Below, in pieces: positions 49,930-60,250 of a stretch of DNA of 64,000 nucleotides. Each line of letters starts with the position of its first letter. Positions within the stretch are counted from its first letter, which is position 1. Where the stretch lies: NCBI RefSeq assembly GCF_023156195.1, contig NZ_JAKUKA010000001.1:2232001-2296000 (forward strand), read 5' to 3'. The position numbers and the translations under genes were made by a program. The DNA comes from Chitinophaga sedimenti. GTDB lineage: Bacteria; Bacteroidota; Bacteroidia; Chitinophagales; Chitinophagaceae. The notes under the pieces are model-generated. The model did not search any database. It saw only the letters and a program-made list of their open reading frames with translations, and had not been told where the DNA came from.

Positions 49930-51113
49930 TTAGTCTTCATGTAAAGCCACTGCCGGGTAAATGGCCGCCGCCTCGCGGCCGGGGTAGAGGGCGCAAAGGA
50001 ATACCAGTACATAAATAAACAATACAGCCAACAGCATACCAGTCACGTAGATTCCCGGCAACATTCCGAATACGTGTAGTAAAGGGAATTGCACGGCAAA
50101 AAACAGCGCCAGCAATACGGCAATCGTGGTGAGCACCAGCGTTTCGCCGAGTATCTGTTTCGACACATCACCGGCAGTTGCCCCAATAGCGCGTCGCAGG
50201 CCTATTTCCTGCCGGCGGCGGTTAATGTTATACCACAACACGCCAAATAGTCCAAGCGCCACGTTAATAACCAAAAAAGCAGCAACCACTCCGGCGGTCA
50301 CGAGTGGAATCGCCATTTCCCGGTTCTTGCGGGCCAGCTGATCGGGCAGGCGCCCGATTTCGATGGTAGCGCCCTTCATAAGGGAGGTGAGACGGTCGTG
50401 TACCCGGGACTCGAAACCTGCGTCTACCGAAGGATCTACACGAACGAGCATCATACCCGTCCAACCATAAAACCCTGTATCCGCCCGTTGATAAATGCCT
50501 GGTTTCGGCGTACTGTAATCACCTTCATGTTTAATATCCTTTACTACGCCTACTATCACCCGGCTGTCCTGTTCACCACCCCATTTTAATTCCTTGCCTA
50601 ACGCATCGCCGAGGGGAAATATTTGTTCTTCCAGACTTTCGTTGATCACTACCGCGCGCCGCTTGCCGGCAGCATCCTGTTCGGAATACCAGCGTCCTTT
50701 CACCATCTCCAATTGCAACACCTGCCGCAAATCGTCGTCCGTCTGATAGTCCATCGACGTATATTTCTTGCCATCATACTCAAAACCGGTACCATTCATG
50801 CTGTTGGAGTAAGGCGTATTATAGCCCATATATGCAACACCGCGCACGCCCGGCATGGCTGTCAACTGGCTTTTAACCCCTTTCAGGATCAGCATCAATG
50901 AATCGGCGCGCGACGTACCGGCCTGGTGATTCGAAAAGTTGATGCTCCACACATTTTTATGTTCGAAGTTGCGGGGATGTGCATAGTTCCGGTAGTAAAA
51001 TACACCCGCCGAAAAATACCGAACACCACCAGGTAGGCTACCATTATTTCAAGTATCAGCAAAAAATGCTGTCCTTTTTTATTCCAAATCAGTTTAAAAA
51101 AATGACTGACCAT
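49930..51113 (-). CDS. MacB/FtsX-type ABC permease 2, frameshifted
   Basis: About 395 residues from MVSHFFKLIWNKKGQHFLLI. It has the MacB arrangement: one N-terminal membrane helix, a large periplasmic domain (TGFEYDGKKYTSMDYQTDDD, MVKGRWYSEQDAAGKRRAVV) and three C-terminal helices in the FtsX domain (INRRRQEIGLRRAIGATAGD). One base is lost near 51010. With the first permease it should form a heterodimer driven by the ATPase at 52402. The mechanism is mechanotransmission rather than transport through the membrane, by analogy with MacB. Confidence 0.87.
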
Positions 51114-51140
51114 TGTGTAAATTTTTAAGTTGAACAGATT

Positions 51141-52378
51141 TTAAACCGCCTTCAATGCCCGCACCACCTGCATCCCGGACATACGCCAGGCCGGGTATAC
51201 GCCGGACAGGAGACCAAACACCAGGCAAATGATCAGGCTGATGAACAATACTTTCAGGTTGAGTGTAAGGTGGGCGTGCGGAATAAAACCATTTGTATTG
51301 AATATCCGGATAGCGGCCCATGATAGCAGCAGGCCGATGAAGCCGCCGATAAAAGTGAGAATCAGGTTTTCAATGACGAATTGTAAGGCGAGTACATTTG
51401 ATGAGGCGCCAAAGGCTTTACGGACGCCTATTTCAGACGAGCGTTCCATGATGCGGCTGGCGTTTACGTTCACCAGGTTGAGCGTTGGCAGCAGCATGAA
51501 GAGGAACAGGCAGCTGTAAAGAATGAGCATCATTCTCGCATAACCGTCCCCGCCCGATTTGGAGCGAAATATGTTACGGCTTACACCTGCCAGATAAGTA
51601 TCTGCGTTCACTGTCACCTTGCTCATATCTCCCTCGCCGGGAATCTTAGCGGCCATCGCATCAAACTCCCGTCTCATTTCCGGCACTTCCGCCTTAGACC
51701 GGGCCACCAGCGCCAATATAAAGCCACCATGAAGACGCGTGGATTTCAGGTCGTTTTTACCTACGGTAAAAGGCAGGTACAAATCGCCCAATGTAAACCG
51801 GTCGGATCCCGGGGCATCCTTTACAACACCGATTACGCGGTATTGCTCGTTATCGGCCACCAGGTATTTACCCACCACATTGCCAACGTCGCCAAAGTAT
51901 CGTTCTTTCAGGTTTTGCGAAATAACGGCCACCTTTTCACTGTTATCAATTTCCTTTTGCCCAAAAGCTTTTCCTTCCAAGAACTGGAAATCGAAGGCCC
52001 TCCAGAAATCTGCATTGGTGTGTTTGACGCCCATGCCTACCTTTTACCCTCCAGGTAGGTGTTGAAATTACCACCTTCGGTCGTCATTACCTTGAACTCA
52101 GGCCTGGTCAGTTTGTCGATGTAAGTTTTTACGAAGTGGTAACTTACCGGACTACTGTTCATCCAGCCTTTGTCCGGATTTTCAAGTTGTATCCGGTCTA
52201 CATACAGCGTACGGGCACGTTTGGTGTCCGGGTATCCCGGATCGGTGGTAAAATCGTACAGCGACGTGAGTGCCATCAGGATGGTCAGCGTAAGACTGAT
52301 ACCGAACAGGCTGATGAACGTGAAGAACTTCCGCCGCTTCAGCACTGCAATGGCTATTTTGAAATAATTTTTCAGCAT
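51141..52378 (-). CDS. MacB/FtsX-type ABC permease 1, frameshifted
   Basis: About 412 residues. MLKNYFKIAIAVLKRRKFFT and FISLFGISLTLTILMAL form the first helix. A periplasmic MacB-type domain (ADFWRAFDFQFLEGKAFGQK, VAVISQNLKERYFGD) and FtsX-type helices (RIMERSSEIGVRKAFGASSN) follow. One base is lost near 52042, joining EGK to VGMGVKHTNADFW. It starts 23 nt after the ATPase gene stop. It is paralogous in layout to permease 2. Confidence 0.87.
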
Positions 52379-52401
52379 GATAATAATTTAAACAGATGAG
52401 A

Positions 52402-53067
52402 TCATTGAACCTGTGCACCGTCGAACAGCCTTACCAGCCGGTGAGTACGACGGGCCATTTGCTCGTCGTGCGTAACCATCACGATGGTGGTTCCTTCGTT
52501 TTTGTTCAGGTGCAGCAGGATGTCCATCACTTCATTACCCATGGCGCTGTCCAGGTTACCGGTGGGTTCATCGGCCAGGATAATGCTGGGTTTACCAACA
52601 ATGGCGCGGGCAATCGCTACACGCTGTTTTTGCCCGCCCGAAAGCTGGGTGGGAAAGTGTTTGAGGCGGTTGCTGAGTCCCACTTTAGTAAGCGCCTCGG
52701 TCGACAGCCGTTTACGATCGCCGGCGGAGCCTTTACGATACAAGAGCGGCAGCTCCACATTATCGAGCACCCGCAGGTCGTTGATCAGGTGATAACTCTG
52801 GAAAATGAACCCGATATGCCGATTGCGGAAATGCGCAAGATCCTTGTCGTTCAACTTTTTCGTGGTCTCGTTGCCGATGCGCACTTCGCCCCGGGACGGC
52901 GCATCGAGCAGTCCCATAATATTAAGCAGGGTGCTTTTACCGCAACCTGAAGGACCCATGATGGACAGAAACTCGCCGGGGGCCACGTCGAGGTTAATCT
53001 GGCTCAGGGCCTGTGTTTCTACCGTATCGGTACGGTATACTTTTTCGATGTTTTGAAGCTGGATCAT
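52402..53067 (-). CDS. ABC transporter ATP-binding protein (LolD/MacB type)
   Basis: An intact 221-residue protein. Walker A is [15 protein letters not shown], the Q-loop is [12 protein letters not shown], the signature is [15 protein letters not shown], Walker B is [14 protein letters not shown] and the H-switch is [13 protein letters not shown]. This is the LolD/MacB class that energizes FtsX-type permeases. It lies 19 nt after the TolC gene and drives the tripartite efflux assembly of this operon. Confidence 0.95.
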   Translation of the reverse strand: MIQLQNIEKVYRTDTVETQALSQINLDVAPGEFLSIMGPSGCGKSTLLNIMGLLDAPSRGEVRIGNETTKKLNDKDLAHFRNRHIGFIFQSYHLINDLRVLDNVELPLLYRKGSAGDRKRLSTEALTKVGLSNRLKHFPTQLSGGQKQRVAIARAIVGKPSIILADEPTGNLDSAMGNEVMDILLHLNKNEGTTIVMVTHDEQMARRTHRLVRLFDGAQVQ

Positions 53068-53086
53068 ATCAAGGTGTTAAAATGGT

Positions 53087-54531
53087 TTACTGATAGGTGA
53101 TTTTCTCATTTTTCTCAAAATCGTATAGCGATAAATAACGCAATTCGTAATAAGCGCCCCAGAAATCACCCAGGGCTGTAATATAATCTCTTTTTGCCTG
53201 GTCCTTTTCCTGGAAGGCAATACTGAGATCGGTAATGCTCAGGTCCCCCAGTGAATAGCGGCTGTTGGCGATCTGGTATTTTTCAGATGCAATAGCATCC
53301 GCTGCAGCGCTCAATTTCACCTGTTGCTTCATCATATCGAACAGCGTAACCTGCGTGGTCACAAGATGCGAGAAGGTTTGCTTGTCCTGCTCCACCTCGT
53401 AGCGCGCAAGTTTTAAATTCGCTTCCGCTGTTCTTGTGCGGGAGCGTGAGCGGCCCCAGTCGAGCACGGGAATCGTAAACTGCAACTGTACCAGCTGCTG
53501 GTTCTGCGGCGACTTATATACATTTTTGATATCGGTGGCGCTGTTGGAGAAACCCAGGTTGGCGGTGAGCAGCGCGTTGAGCCCGTTATTACCGCGGGCC
53601 TGCGCCACGTCGCGCTCCGCCTCTACTACCTTGCGGATGAAGGCGATGGCGTCTGCATTGTTCTTATACGCCTGTTCCAGTACCTGTTGGGCCGTTACCT
53701 CCATAACAATATCGGCTGGCGGCAGTTCAAGCGATACTTTGCCAGGCTGCTGCAAACCGGTGTAAGAGCGCAGGTTCAGCGTAGCGATTTCCATTTCGCG
53801 GGCGGCGGCGCCAAGCGATTTTTCCGCTTTCAGGTGCTCGAGTTGCAGTTGAAGCATTTCATTACGGGAAACCTTTCCCAGCGCGAACTTCTCGTCCGCA
53901 ATGGCCTGTAGCCGTTTGGTATTGGCCAGGTTCGTTTCCGCAATCTGGTAATTCACCTGCGATTTGAGCAGTGCGAAGAAATACATGCTCGCCTTTACCG
54001 CTACCTCCTCCATATCGGAAATAAACTGCTGGCGGCTCTCCTGGTATTTGAGCGGCTCTATCTTTTTATCCCACTTCAATTTATTAAACTGGAATAAGGG
54101 CTGCTGGTAACCCAGCGTGTATGGAACAGCATTATACAGCGTGTTATTTCGATCAAAATCGTCGAAGCGCTGTAGTTCGGTAGCGCCATAAATGGTACCG
54201 CCCGTAGCCGTAATCCCCTGGCGGAAGGAGAGGTTCAGCGAAGAATTATTATTGTGAATGGGCTGAAAGAGTACGGTACCATTGGGCTGCAGCACTGGCT
54301 GTACGTTTTCTGAAAGCCGGGCAATGATCCTTCGAGCTGTAGCTGGGGCGCGTAGTTGGAACGGTACGTGCGCCACTCCCAGTACTTGGTTTCCTTGACA
54401 GTAGCGGCCTGTTTGGAGGCGATAGACCCTTCTTTGGCCATGTGCACCACGGTCGCCAGGCTTAACCGCAGGGTGTCCTGGGCAACGGCGGGCGTGGCGG
54501 ATAATATCAATATAAAGTATAAATAGCGCAT
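53087..54531 (-). CDS. TolC-family outer-membrane efflux protein, frameshifted
   Basis: About 481 residues. A signal peptide (MRYLYFILILSATPAVAQ) is followed by two outer-membrane-efflux repeats with long coiled helices, such as QAIADEKFALGKVSRNEMLQ and TAEANLKLARYEVEQDKQTF. The second repeat keeps the NSRYSLGDLSITDL motif. A base is lost near 54319 in the first strand region. It starts 4 nt after the HlyD gene stop. It should form the outer-membrane duct for the operon's pump. Confidence 0.87.
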
Positions 54532-54535
54532 AAAC

Positions 54536-55783
54536 TCAGGGGATCAGGGTGATTTCTCGGGTGTTTTTAAAATCGCTCATATCGGATACGATCACCGTTT
54601 CGCCGGCGCGCACATTGTCTTTCAGCTCCACGTAATCGAAGTTGCTGAGTCCAAGCGACACCTGCCGGCGCACGGCTTTATCGCCCTGCACCACGAATAA
54701 CTGCGCTGATTTACCCGGCCCGAAAGCCGCGCCGTTGGTTACGCGTAAAACCTGGCGGTGCGCATCAGTTACGACGAACACGTCTACCTTTAAATTAGGG
54801 CGGAGTAAACCCGTGTCTCTGTCGGCCAGGCGCACATCGAAGTTGACGAGGCCATTACGAACGGCGGGATAGATGCTCGCTATATCGCCCCTCAGCTGTT
54901 TATCGTTGATGCGCACGATCACGGGCATGCCACTACGCAGCTTATCCAGATAACTGTCTGCAATACTGCCACTGATCTTAAAACTGCTCAGGTCTGCAAT
55001 GCGCACCAGCTCCACCCCTTCTCCCACCGAGGCGCCCACGTTGCGGTTCACCCAGGTAACCACGCCATTGCGGGTGGCGCTTACATTGGCCATGTCGCGC
55101 TTGCGGCCCAGCTCCTGCAGTTCATGCTGCTGCATGGCCACTTCCAGTTCAGATTCGCGGATCTCTACCTGCATGCTCTGCTGCTTGCTGCGTATCTCGT
55201 TCTCGAGTTGCGTTTTCTCCAGTTGGGCCACCCTCAGGTTCATTTCGGCCTGCTCCACACTTTCGCGGGTGCCGCCGCCTGCCTTAAAGAGACGTTTGGT
55301 GTTTTCTACTTCGGCGGTCAGGCTGTTGATACGAAGCTGTTTAATATCATTGCTGGATTTCAGGTCGAAATAACTTTTATCGAGTTCCAGCTTTAATTTG
55401 CGCAGGTTGTTCTGTTTTGATTCGAGCATGAAGCGCCCTTTGTCGTACGCGGCCTGCACCAGGGCTTTATCGAGTTGCAGCACGGGCTGTCCGGCCTGCA
55501 CCGTAGCGCCGGCGTCGATCAATACAGAACGGATAGCGGAACTAACGGGACTGGTGATCACTTCTTCGAACTCGGGTAACACTTCGCCGGAGGCGGTGAT
55601 GGTATTTTCCACGTCGCCGGTTTCTACGATGGCGGTAATGATGTTGCTTTTACGGAGACTCGATTTAAAAAAATATCGGGTGGTAAAGATGCCGGCCGCT
55701 ATCACGACAACGATCGCGGTAGTGACGAGGATCCACTTCCTCTTGTTGCTGGCATTTACTTCGGCGGAAATTTCCCTGTCCAT
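54536..55783 (-). CDS. HlyD/MacA-family periplasmic adaptor
   Basis: An intact 415-residue protein. A single N-terminal anchor (WILVTTAIVVVIAAGIFTTR) is followed by a lipoyl half-motif (NTITASGEVLPEFEEVI, LIDAGATVQAGQPVLQLDKA), a long coiled-coil hairpin (residues ~105-230) and the barrel and membrane-proximal domains (VSATRNGVVTWVNRNVGASV, GAAFGPGKSAQLFVVQ). It is the first gene of the operon 55783-47274 and bridges the permeases to TolC. A sigma-54-type element lies just upstream. Confidence 0.93.
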   Translation of the reverse strand: MDREISAEVNASNKRKWILVTTAIVVVIAAGIFTTRYFFKSSLRKSNIITAIVETGDVENTITASGEVLPEFEEVITSPVSSAIRSVLIDAGATVQAGQPVLQLDKALVQAAYDKGRFMLESKQNNLRKLKLELDKSYFDLKSSNDIKQLRINSLTAEVENTKRLFKAGGGTRESVEQAEMNLRVAQLEKTQLENEIRSKQQSMQVEIRESELEVAMQQHELQELGRKRDMANVSATRNGVVTWVNRNVGASVGEGVELVRIADLSSFKISGSIADSYLDKLRSGMPVIVRINDKQLRGDIASIYPAVRNGLVNFDVRLADRDTGLLRPNLKVDVFVVTDAHRQVLRVTNGAAFGPGKSAQLFVVQGDKAVRRQVSLGLSNFDYVELKDNVRAGETVIVSDMSDFKNTREITLIP

Positions 55784-55806
55784 TTTTTGATTTTGACAGT
55801 AGGCGT

Positions 55807-55822
55807 TGCAATACGGATACCA
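55807..55822 (-). promoter_or_regulatory. Candidate sigma-54 (-24/-12) promoter of the efflux operon
   Basis: On the minus strand TGGTATCCGTATTGCA has GG and GC separated by exactly ten bases and a perfect TTGCA -12 half, against the consensus TGGCACG-N4-TTGCA. The start codon is 24 nt from its 3' edge. It precedes an operon that itself encodes an NtrC-type activator. Confidence 0.5.
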
Positions 55823-55971
55823 GACTTAAAAAACACAAAATCAACACCTTATCAAAAAACGAAAAGAAAAAAGCGTCCGATTCCGGACAAAAGTTCCGCT
55901 ATCGGGAAGATTGTCGCAAACGCCCCCTGATAATGTCGTAACTGATGACCTGAAAAGCCGCCCGGCCGAAA

Positions 55972-55979
55972 TATATTTG
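55972..55979 (+). promoter_or_regulatory. -7 box (TATATTTG) of the SRPBCC gene
   Basis: TATATTTG fits TAnnTTTG, 26 nt before the ATG at 56006. The -33 position reads CCTG, a weak match. Confidence 0.4.
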
Positions 55980-56005
55980 CAGTATCAAACCTAAAACCTA
56001 CAAAC

Positions 56006-56536
56006 ATGAAAATCTTAAAATGGATCCTGATCATTATCGCCGTACTGATTATCGTTCCCTGCCTGCTGGCGCTGTTTATGAAAAAAGATTACAGCATTAC
56101 CAAAGAAGTGGTGATCAACAAGCCCAAACAACAGGTGTTTGACTATGTAAAGTACTTGAAGAACCAGAACAAATTCAACAAATGGGTACTGAGCGACCCG
56201 GCAGTGGTAATTACCGACCGCGGTGCAGACGGTACGGTGGGTTACGTGCAGACCTGGGACAGCAAGGCGATGTCCAGCAAAGGCGAGCAGGAAATCAAAA
56301 ACATCGTGGAAGGTGAAACGATCGACTGCGACCTGCGCTTCGAAAAACCATTTGCGGGACTATCACCTACCACCATGCGCACCGACGCAGTGTCTGATAA
56401 TCAGACGAAAGTGACCTGGACCTTCAATGGCCGCATGCCTTACCCGATGAACGTGATCCGTCCGTTAGCGGAAAGTAAGATGTCGGATGACCTGGGAGAA
56501 AGCCTGGACTTGCTGAAGAAGCAGTTGGAACAATAG
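56006..56536 (+). CDS. SRPBCC-fold protein with N-terminal membrane anchor
   Basis: An intact 176-residue protein. One N-terminal helix (WILIIIAVLIIVPCLLALFM) is followed by a START/Bet v1-like domain typical of Bacteroidetes polyketide-cyclase-like proteins: ITKEVVINKPKQQVFDYVKY, FNKWVLSDPAVV and TKVTWTFNGRMPYPMN. Such domains bind hydrophobic ligands. The role here is unknown. It is divergent from the efflux operon, with 222 bp between the starts, and is followed 36 nt later by a lipoprotein gene. Confidence 0.82.
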   Translation: MKILKWILIIIAVLIIVPCLLALFMKKDYSITKEVVINKPKQQVFDYVKYLKNQNKFNKWVLSDPAVVITDRGADGTVGYVQTWDSKAMSSKGEQEIKNIVEGETIDCDLRFEKPFAGLSPTTMRTDAVSDNQTKVTWTFNGRMPYPMNVIRPLAESKMSDDLGESLDLLKKQLEQ

Positions 56537-56572
56537 GAAAAATTTCCTATATTCAACTACCTTTATAGTCCT

Positions 56573-57438
56573 ATGAAAAGAAAAGCCTACTTACTGATCC
56601 TCCTTTTCGTGCCTTTATATTTCAGTTGCAAAAAGGCATATCACAAAGATTGGAAATTCCAGGTATGCAGCAGCATTGCCAGGAGCGATCAACAACCCGC
56701 GCTGGACCGTTTGCACGATTTTAAGGGCGAGCCCAAACGGGCTACCGACAGCATTTTCGGCACTTACCTGAGCGAAACAACGGTGAATGATACCGTGGTA
56801 AACGAGTATCTTTTTTCCAAAGGCCAGATCAAACGCGTAAATACCCTGATAGAGGGTTCGAAAATGAGTATGCGGATGGAATATGATGGCAACGGTAATA
56901 TTAAAGCGCTGGAGTCGAACCCGGATGGCAGCAAAAGCGAATTTACATACGACGATGCAGGCAGACCGGCGAGCCATTCCTACTCCCTTGCTCAGGGCAA
57001 AACGGAAAAACACGGTATCAATACTTTGAGGGCAACGACAGCCTTTACATTTTTCATGAAGGCCGCGGTACCGAAAAAATCTATCTCACCGAAACCGATA
57101 CCGTTATGGCGGTGGTACGTGATTTTGAAAGCGAAGGGCTCCTGCTTTCCCGCAAGATGGAATTTTACGACAAGAAGAGCCGCCTGGTGCAAACCCATTA
57201 CTTCCGCCAGGATAAACTCTACCTGCGTACAAAATACGTTTTTGACAACCAGGGCAACGTGATCTTCCGTTTGAGCGAGCGCGAGGCGGCGGCCGAAAGC
57301 GAAAGGCTGCTGGCAGAGCGGGGCAGCTCGTACCGGTATGAATACAATTACGACCCACAGGGCAACTGGATACAGAAAATAAGTCGCCAGCTGGACGGCA
57401 ACTGGACCAGCACAGAAACACGGAAAATTGAATATTGA
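56573..57438 (+). CDS. Lipoprotein with YD/RHS-like repeats, frameshifted
   Basis: About 288 residues. A lipoprotein signal (LILLFVPLYFSCKK) is followed by beta-strand repeats of the RHS/YD type: MRMEYDGNGNIKALESNPDG, SEFTYDDAGRPASHSYSLA, KYVFDNQGNVIFRLSERE and YEYNYDPQGNWIQKISRQLD. A base is lost near 57003. The repeats resemble wrapped-beta surface proteins, but the protein is too short for a toxin shell. The function is unknown. It is possibly co-transcribed with the SRPBCC gene. Confidence 0.7.
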
Positions 57439-57556
57439 GGATTCCCGGAAAAACGATATATTCGCAGACGTTTTTTCACAAAACACCCAAAAGCTCCAAT
57501 TGCTTACGTCTGAAAATATAAAGTAGACCCAAAAACCTCAATATTCATCTGTTACC

Positions 57557-58221
57557 GTGATACCTGATTTATTAAATTCCAGCGAGCGGGATAGGCGCTA
57601 CTATAGCACAGCTTTGCGTAGCATATCCCGGAAAACGATTACCGCCAGGCGGGCGGCGAAAGATCTTGGTACAGCCGGCCATGCTGCGCGTACAATTTAC
57701 TCGGCCATTTCGGAGGTGATCGAAACCTCTTATGACCCGGATTTCCAGCACCGTTTACTGGCTGCGCTGCAAGGCGTGATAGCTGCTGATAGAACCCGTA
57801 AGTCTGGCGAAAAAGTCATACTGCCGCAACACCTGAAGCAACTCAAAAAGCTCCGCGTATTCAATCCTGCCGGTATTACCGTAAAAACAAAAGTAAAACG
57901 CAACCGTGGCGGCTCCATACAGGTGCAGATCGCGCAGCCTGCACGGCAGGCACCGGCAGCGATTAACTATATTGAGTTCCGCGCCGTGGCGGTGATGCCT
58001 AACTTACGACATGGCTATTGCCGTACAATGATCTCCTCCCCTTTATATTGAGCAAGAGCGAAGCAATGCCCGAGCTCACCCTCGACCTGCCCTCACAGGC
58101 GGTACGGGCATGCCTGGTGATCCTGGAAGCCAAGGCATACAAGCTCCGCGACGGCAACCTGGTACCCGTAGCCTACCAGGCGCATAATGCGGCCGATGTG
58201 ATCGCAGTGCTGCCCCCATGA
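57557..58221 (+). CDS. Basic protein of unknown function, frameshifted
   Basis: About 221 residues. The N-terminal half is basic and helical (SERDRRYYSTALRSISRKTI, TARRAAKDLGTAGHAARTIY), followed by VKTKVKRNRGGSIQVQIAQP and then a beta-rich C-terminal part (MPELTLDLPSQAVRACLVIL). One base is lost near 58019, where GYC should continue as PYNDLLPFILSKSEAMPE. I recognise no family. The basic N-terminus could bind nucleic acid (speculation). Its stop overlaps the start of the next small gene as ATGA. Confidence 0.6.
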
Positions 58222-58367
58222 AGAAAATAGCGCGCAGAAAGGCGAAGAAGGTGAAGGTGTCGGAGAAGACTGCGGCGTACTGGACGTATGTAATGCAGCG
58301 GAAAGATTTTGGGGGATGCAGGAGAACTGATTCAACCTGGAAGAAAATGGAAAGGCTGGCTGCGTAG
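58218..58367 (+). CDS. 49-residue very basic protein of unknown function
   Basis: MKKIARRKAKKVKVSEKTAA is followed by AYWTYVMQRKDF and an aromatic/basic end. It starts inside the ATGA stop/start overlap with the preceding gene, so it is probably translationally coupled, and it is followed by a terminator 76 nt later. Nearly a third of the residues are Lys or Arg. I recognise no family. Confidence 0.5.
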   Translation: MKKIARRKAKKVKVSEKTAAYWTYVMQRKDFGGCRRTDSTWKKMERLAA

Positions 58368-58442
58368 GCTGGCCATTTTTATTTGGAGTGATGCGGTTGC
58401 AGAAGCTGGCTTTGTTTCGCTGTTCCGACAGCCATCATAAAA

Positions 58443-58476
58443 AAGGGCTGCAGAAGCAGCCCTTATAGGTTTTTCA
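58443..58476 (+). terminator. Terminator after the small basic genes
   Basis: AAGGGCTGC pairs perfectly with GCAGCCCTT around AGAA; a short T-tract (GGTTTTTC) follows a few bases later. Confidence 0.6.
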
Positions 58477-58530
58477 TTAAGACATGGTTAAAAGAATGTA
58501 AATATCGCTAGTCTAATTTCTGTCGCAGAA

Positions 58531-58820
58531 TTAGCAAGAACCTTGCCATATTTTTATCTTGATGGCCTGTTCACTATCAACAAATCCTTCGGGTCTTTCC
58601 CGGTTTATTACCAGGTTGGTCCAGACCCGGTATCCGCACCTTCCAGGTTTGCCATGCTGGCATTGGATTGCGCCGTCAGCTAGCTGACAAACGTGGCATG
58701 GCGGCCATAAAAGCTGAGCAACGCACCGGCCGTATGCCGGTAAGACAGCTTGCCGGCCACACAATGCTCCGCCTGCAATTTATTCCGCAGGTAATCATTT
58801 AGTTGCAATGTGATATCCAT
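58531..58820 (-). CDS. Small Cys-containing protein of unknown function, frameshifted
   Basis: About 96 residues if one base lost near 58690 is restored. It starts MDITLQLNDYLRNKLQAEHC and ends YRVWTNLVINRERPEGFVDS plus a C-terminal IKIKIWQGSC. Five or six cysteines and a CQHGKPGRC stretch are visible. The reading needs exactly one added base to give a whole number of codons. I recognise no family, and it could also be a degraded gene. It is divergent from the esterase gene. Confidence 0.4.
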
Positions 58821-58869
58821 AGCCGTAAATTAAGGGAATTTTATTTTCTTTGTTACAAACAGCATCCAC

Positions 58870-59673
58870 ATGAAAATCCGCATACTGATCGTATTACTCT
58901 GTTGCTATATTACTTCGCAGGCCCAGGATACGCTTCGTTATCAACAAAAAAACGACCTGCCCTACCGTACCGGCAACCAAACGGCGTACATGAAAGAGCG
59001 CTGTAAACTGGATATCTACTATCCACAGAACGCGCGTAATGTGCCGGTGATCGTATGGTTTCACGGCGGCGGCATCACCGGTGGCAGCAAGTCTATCCCG
59101 AAAGAACTGAAACAGCAGAACATGATCATCATTGCGGCCAACTACCGGCTGCACCCGCAGGCTAAATGCCCGGAGTACATCGACGACGCGGCTGCAGCAG
59201 TGGCCTGGGCGTTTAACCATGCCCGTGAGTATGGTGGAGACACCGCCCGCATTTACGTTTCCGGTCATTCCGCCGGCGGTTATCTCGCCGAAATGATTGG
59301 CCTGGATAAATCGTACCTAAAGCCTTATAAAATAGATGCCGACCGCATCGCAGCCCTGTTCCCGTTCAGCGGGCAGGCGATCACGCACTTCACCGTGCGT
59401 AAAGAACAAAACATTGCCGAACTGCAACCCACGATAGACCGTTATGCTCCACTATTCCATGTGCGTGCCGACGCGCCCCCGCTGTACCTTTACACCGGCG
59501 ACCGCGAACTGGAATTACTGGGACGTTACGAAGAAAACGCTTACCTGGCGCGGATGATGAAGCTGGCCGGTCATAAAAACACGTTCCTGTACGAGTTGGA
59601 CGGGTACGGGCACGGGGATATGCCGATCGGGGCGTTTCATTTGATGTTGCAGGCGATTAAAGGGAAGAAGTAA
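58870..59673 (+). CDS. Secreted alpha/beta-hydrolase (HGGG-type esterase)
   Basis: An intact 267-residue protein. A signal peptide (MKIRILIVLLCCYITSQAQ) is followed by the esterase fold: oxyanion motif VIVWFHGGGITGGSK, nucleophile Ser in YVSGHSAGGYLAEMIGL, acid Asp in LYTGDRELEL and His in LDGYGHGDMP. It belongs to the carboxylesterase/acetyl-esterase group and may remove acyl groups from polysaccharides (inference from the glycosidase-rich neighbourhood). It is periplasmic or secreted. Confidence 0.88.
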   Translation: MKIRILIVLLCCYITSQAQDTLRYQQKNDLPYRTGNQTAYMKERCKLDIYYPQNARNVPVIVWFHGGGITGGSKSIPKELKQQNMIIIAANYRLHPQAKCPEYIDDAAAAVAWAFNHAREYGGDTARIYVSGHSAGGYLAEMIGLDKSYLKPYKIDADRIAALFPFSGQAITHFTVRKEQNIAELQPTIDRYAPLFHVRADAPPLYLYTGDRELELLGRYEENAYLARMMKLAGHKNTFLYELDGYGHGDMPIGAFHLMLQAIKGKK

Positions 59674-59726
59674 AATGGGATCGCCCATTTTTGCCTATCT
59701 TCCTTCCCGTTAAATGCTCGTGCCCC

Positions 59727-60248
59727 ATGATCGAATTCAGAACCGCCCGGCCGCAAGATGCCGCATCTATTGCGAAAATACATGCTCATAACTGGCAAAC
59801 CACTTACCGTGGTATTTACAGCGATACTTTTCTTGATAACGATGTGACTACTGAACGCGCCACCGCCTGGCGACAACGCCTCGAATCACCCGCGCCTAAC
59901 CAGGTGATCACCGTTGCGCTGCTGGATGGTGAGGTGTCCGGTTTCGCCTGCCTGTTCCCGGAACACGACCCGGTGTACGGTGCGCTGCTCGACAACCTGC
60001 ATGTTGCCGCCGAAGCACGCGGAACAGGGATCGGCAAACAGCTCATGGGTAAATGCGCCGGGGCCATTGTTGCCCGATCGGCGCGGCATAATATGTATTT
60101 GTGGGTGTATGTAAAAAATGTCAACGCCATTGCCGTATACGACCGGTTGGGAGGCATGAACGCGGGCACTGAGCCGCAGCATCATGTAGACGGATCTGTT
60201 GCGGATGCTTACCGCTACGTCTGGCAGGACGCATCCATCCTATTATAA
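59727..60248 (+). CDS. GNAT-family N-acetyltransferase
   Basis: 173 residues from MIEFRTARPQDAASIAKIHA; a start 12 codons upstream is less likely. The acetyl-CoA binding motif is visible as NLHVAAEARGTGIGKQLMGK (R/Q-x-x-G-x-G/A type), followed by LWVYVKNVNAIAVYDRLGGM, the C-terminal GNAT helix and strand. It is a cytoplasmic single-domain enzyme that acetylates amines. The substrate is unknown. Confidence 0.87.
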   Translation: MIEFRTARPQDAASIAKIHAHNWQTTYRGIYSDTFLDNDVTTERATAWRQRLESPAPNQVITVALLDGEVSGFACLFPEHDPVYGALLDNLHVAAEARGTGIGKQLMGKCAGAIVARSARHNMYLWVYVKNVNAIAVYDRLGGMNAGTEPQHHVDGSVADAYRYVWQDASILL

Positions 60249-60250
60249 AG

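Noticed and set aside
57557..58367. Toxin-antitoxin pair
   Set aside because: The coupled small basic genes superficially fit, but neither product resembles a known toxin or antitoxin and the size order is unusual.
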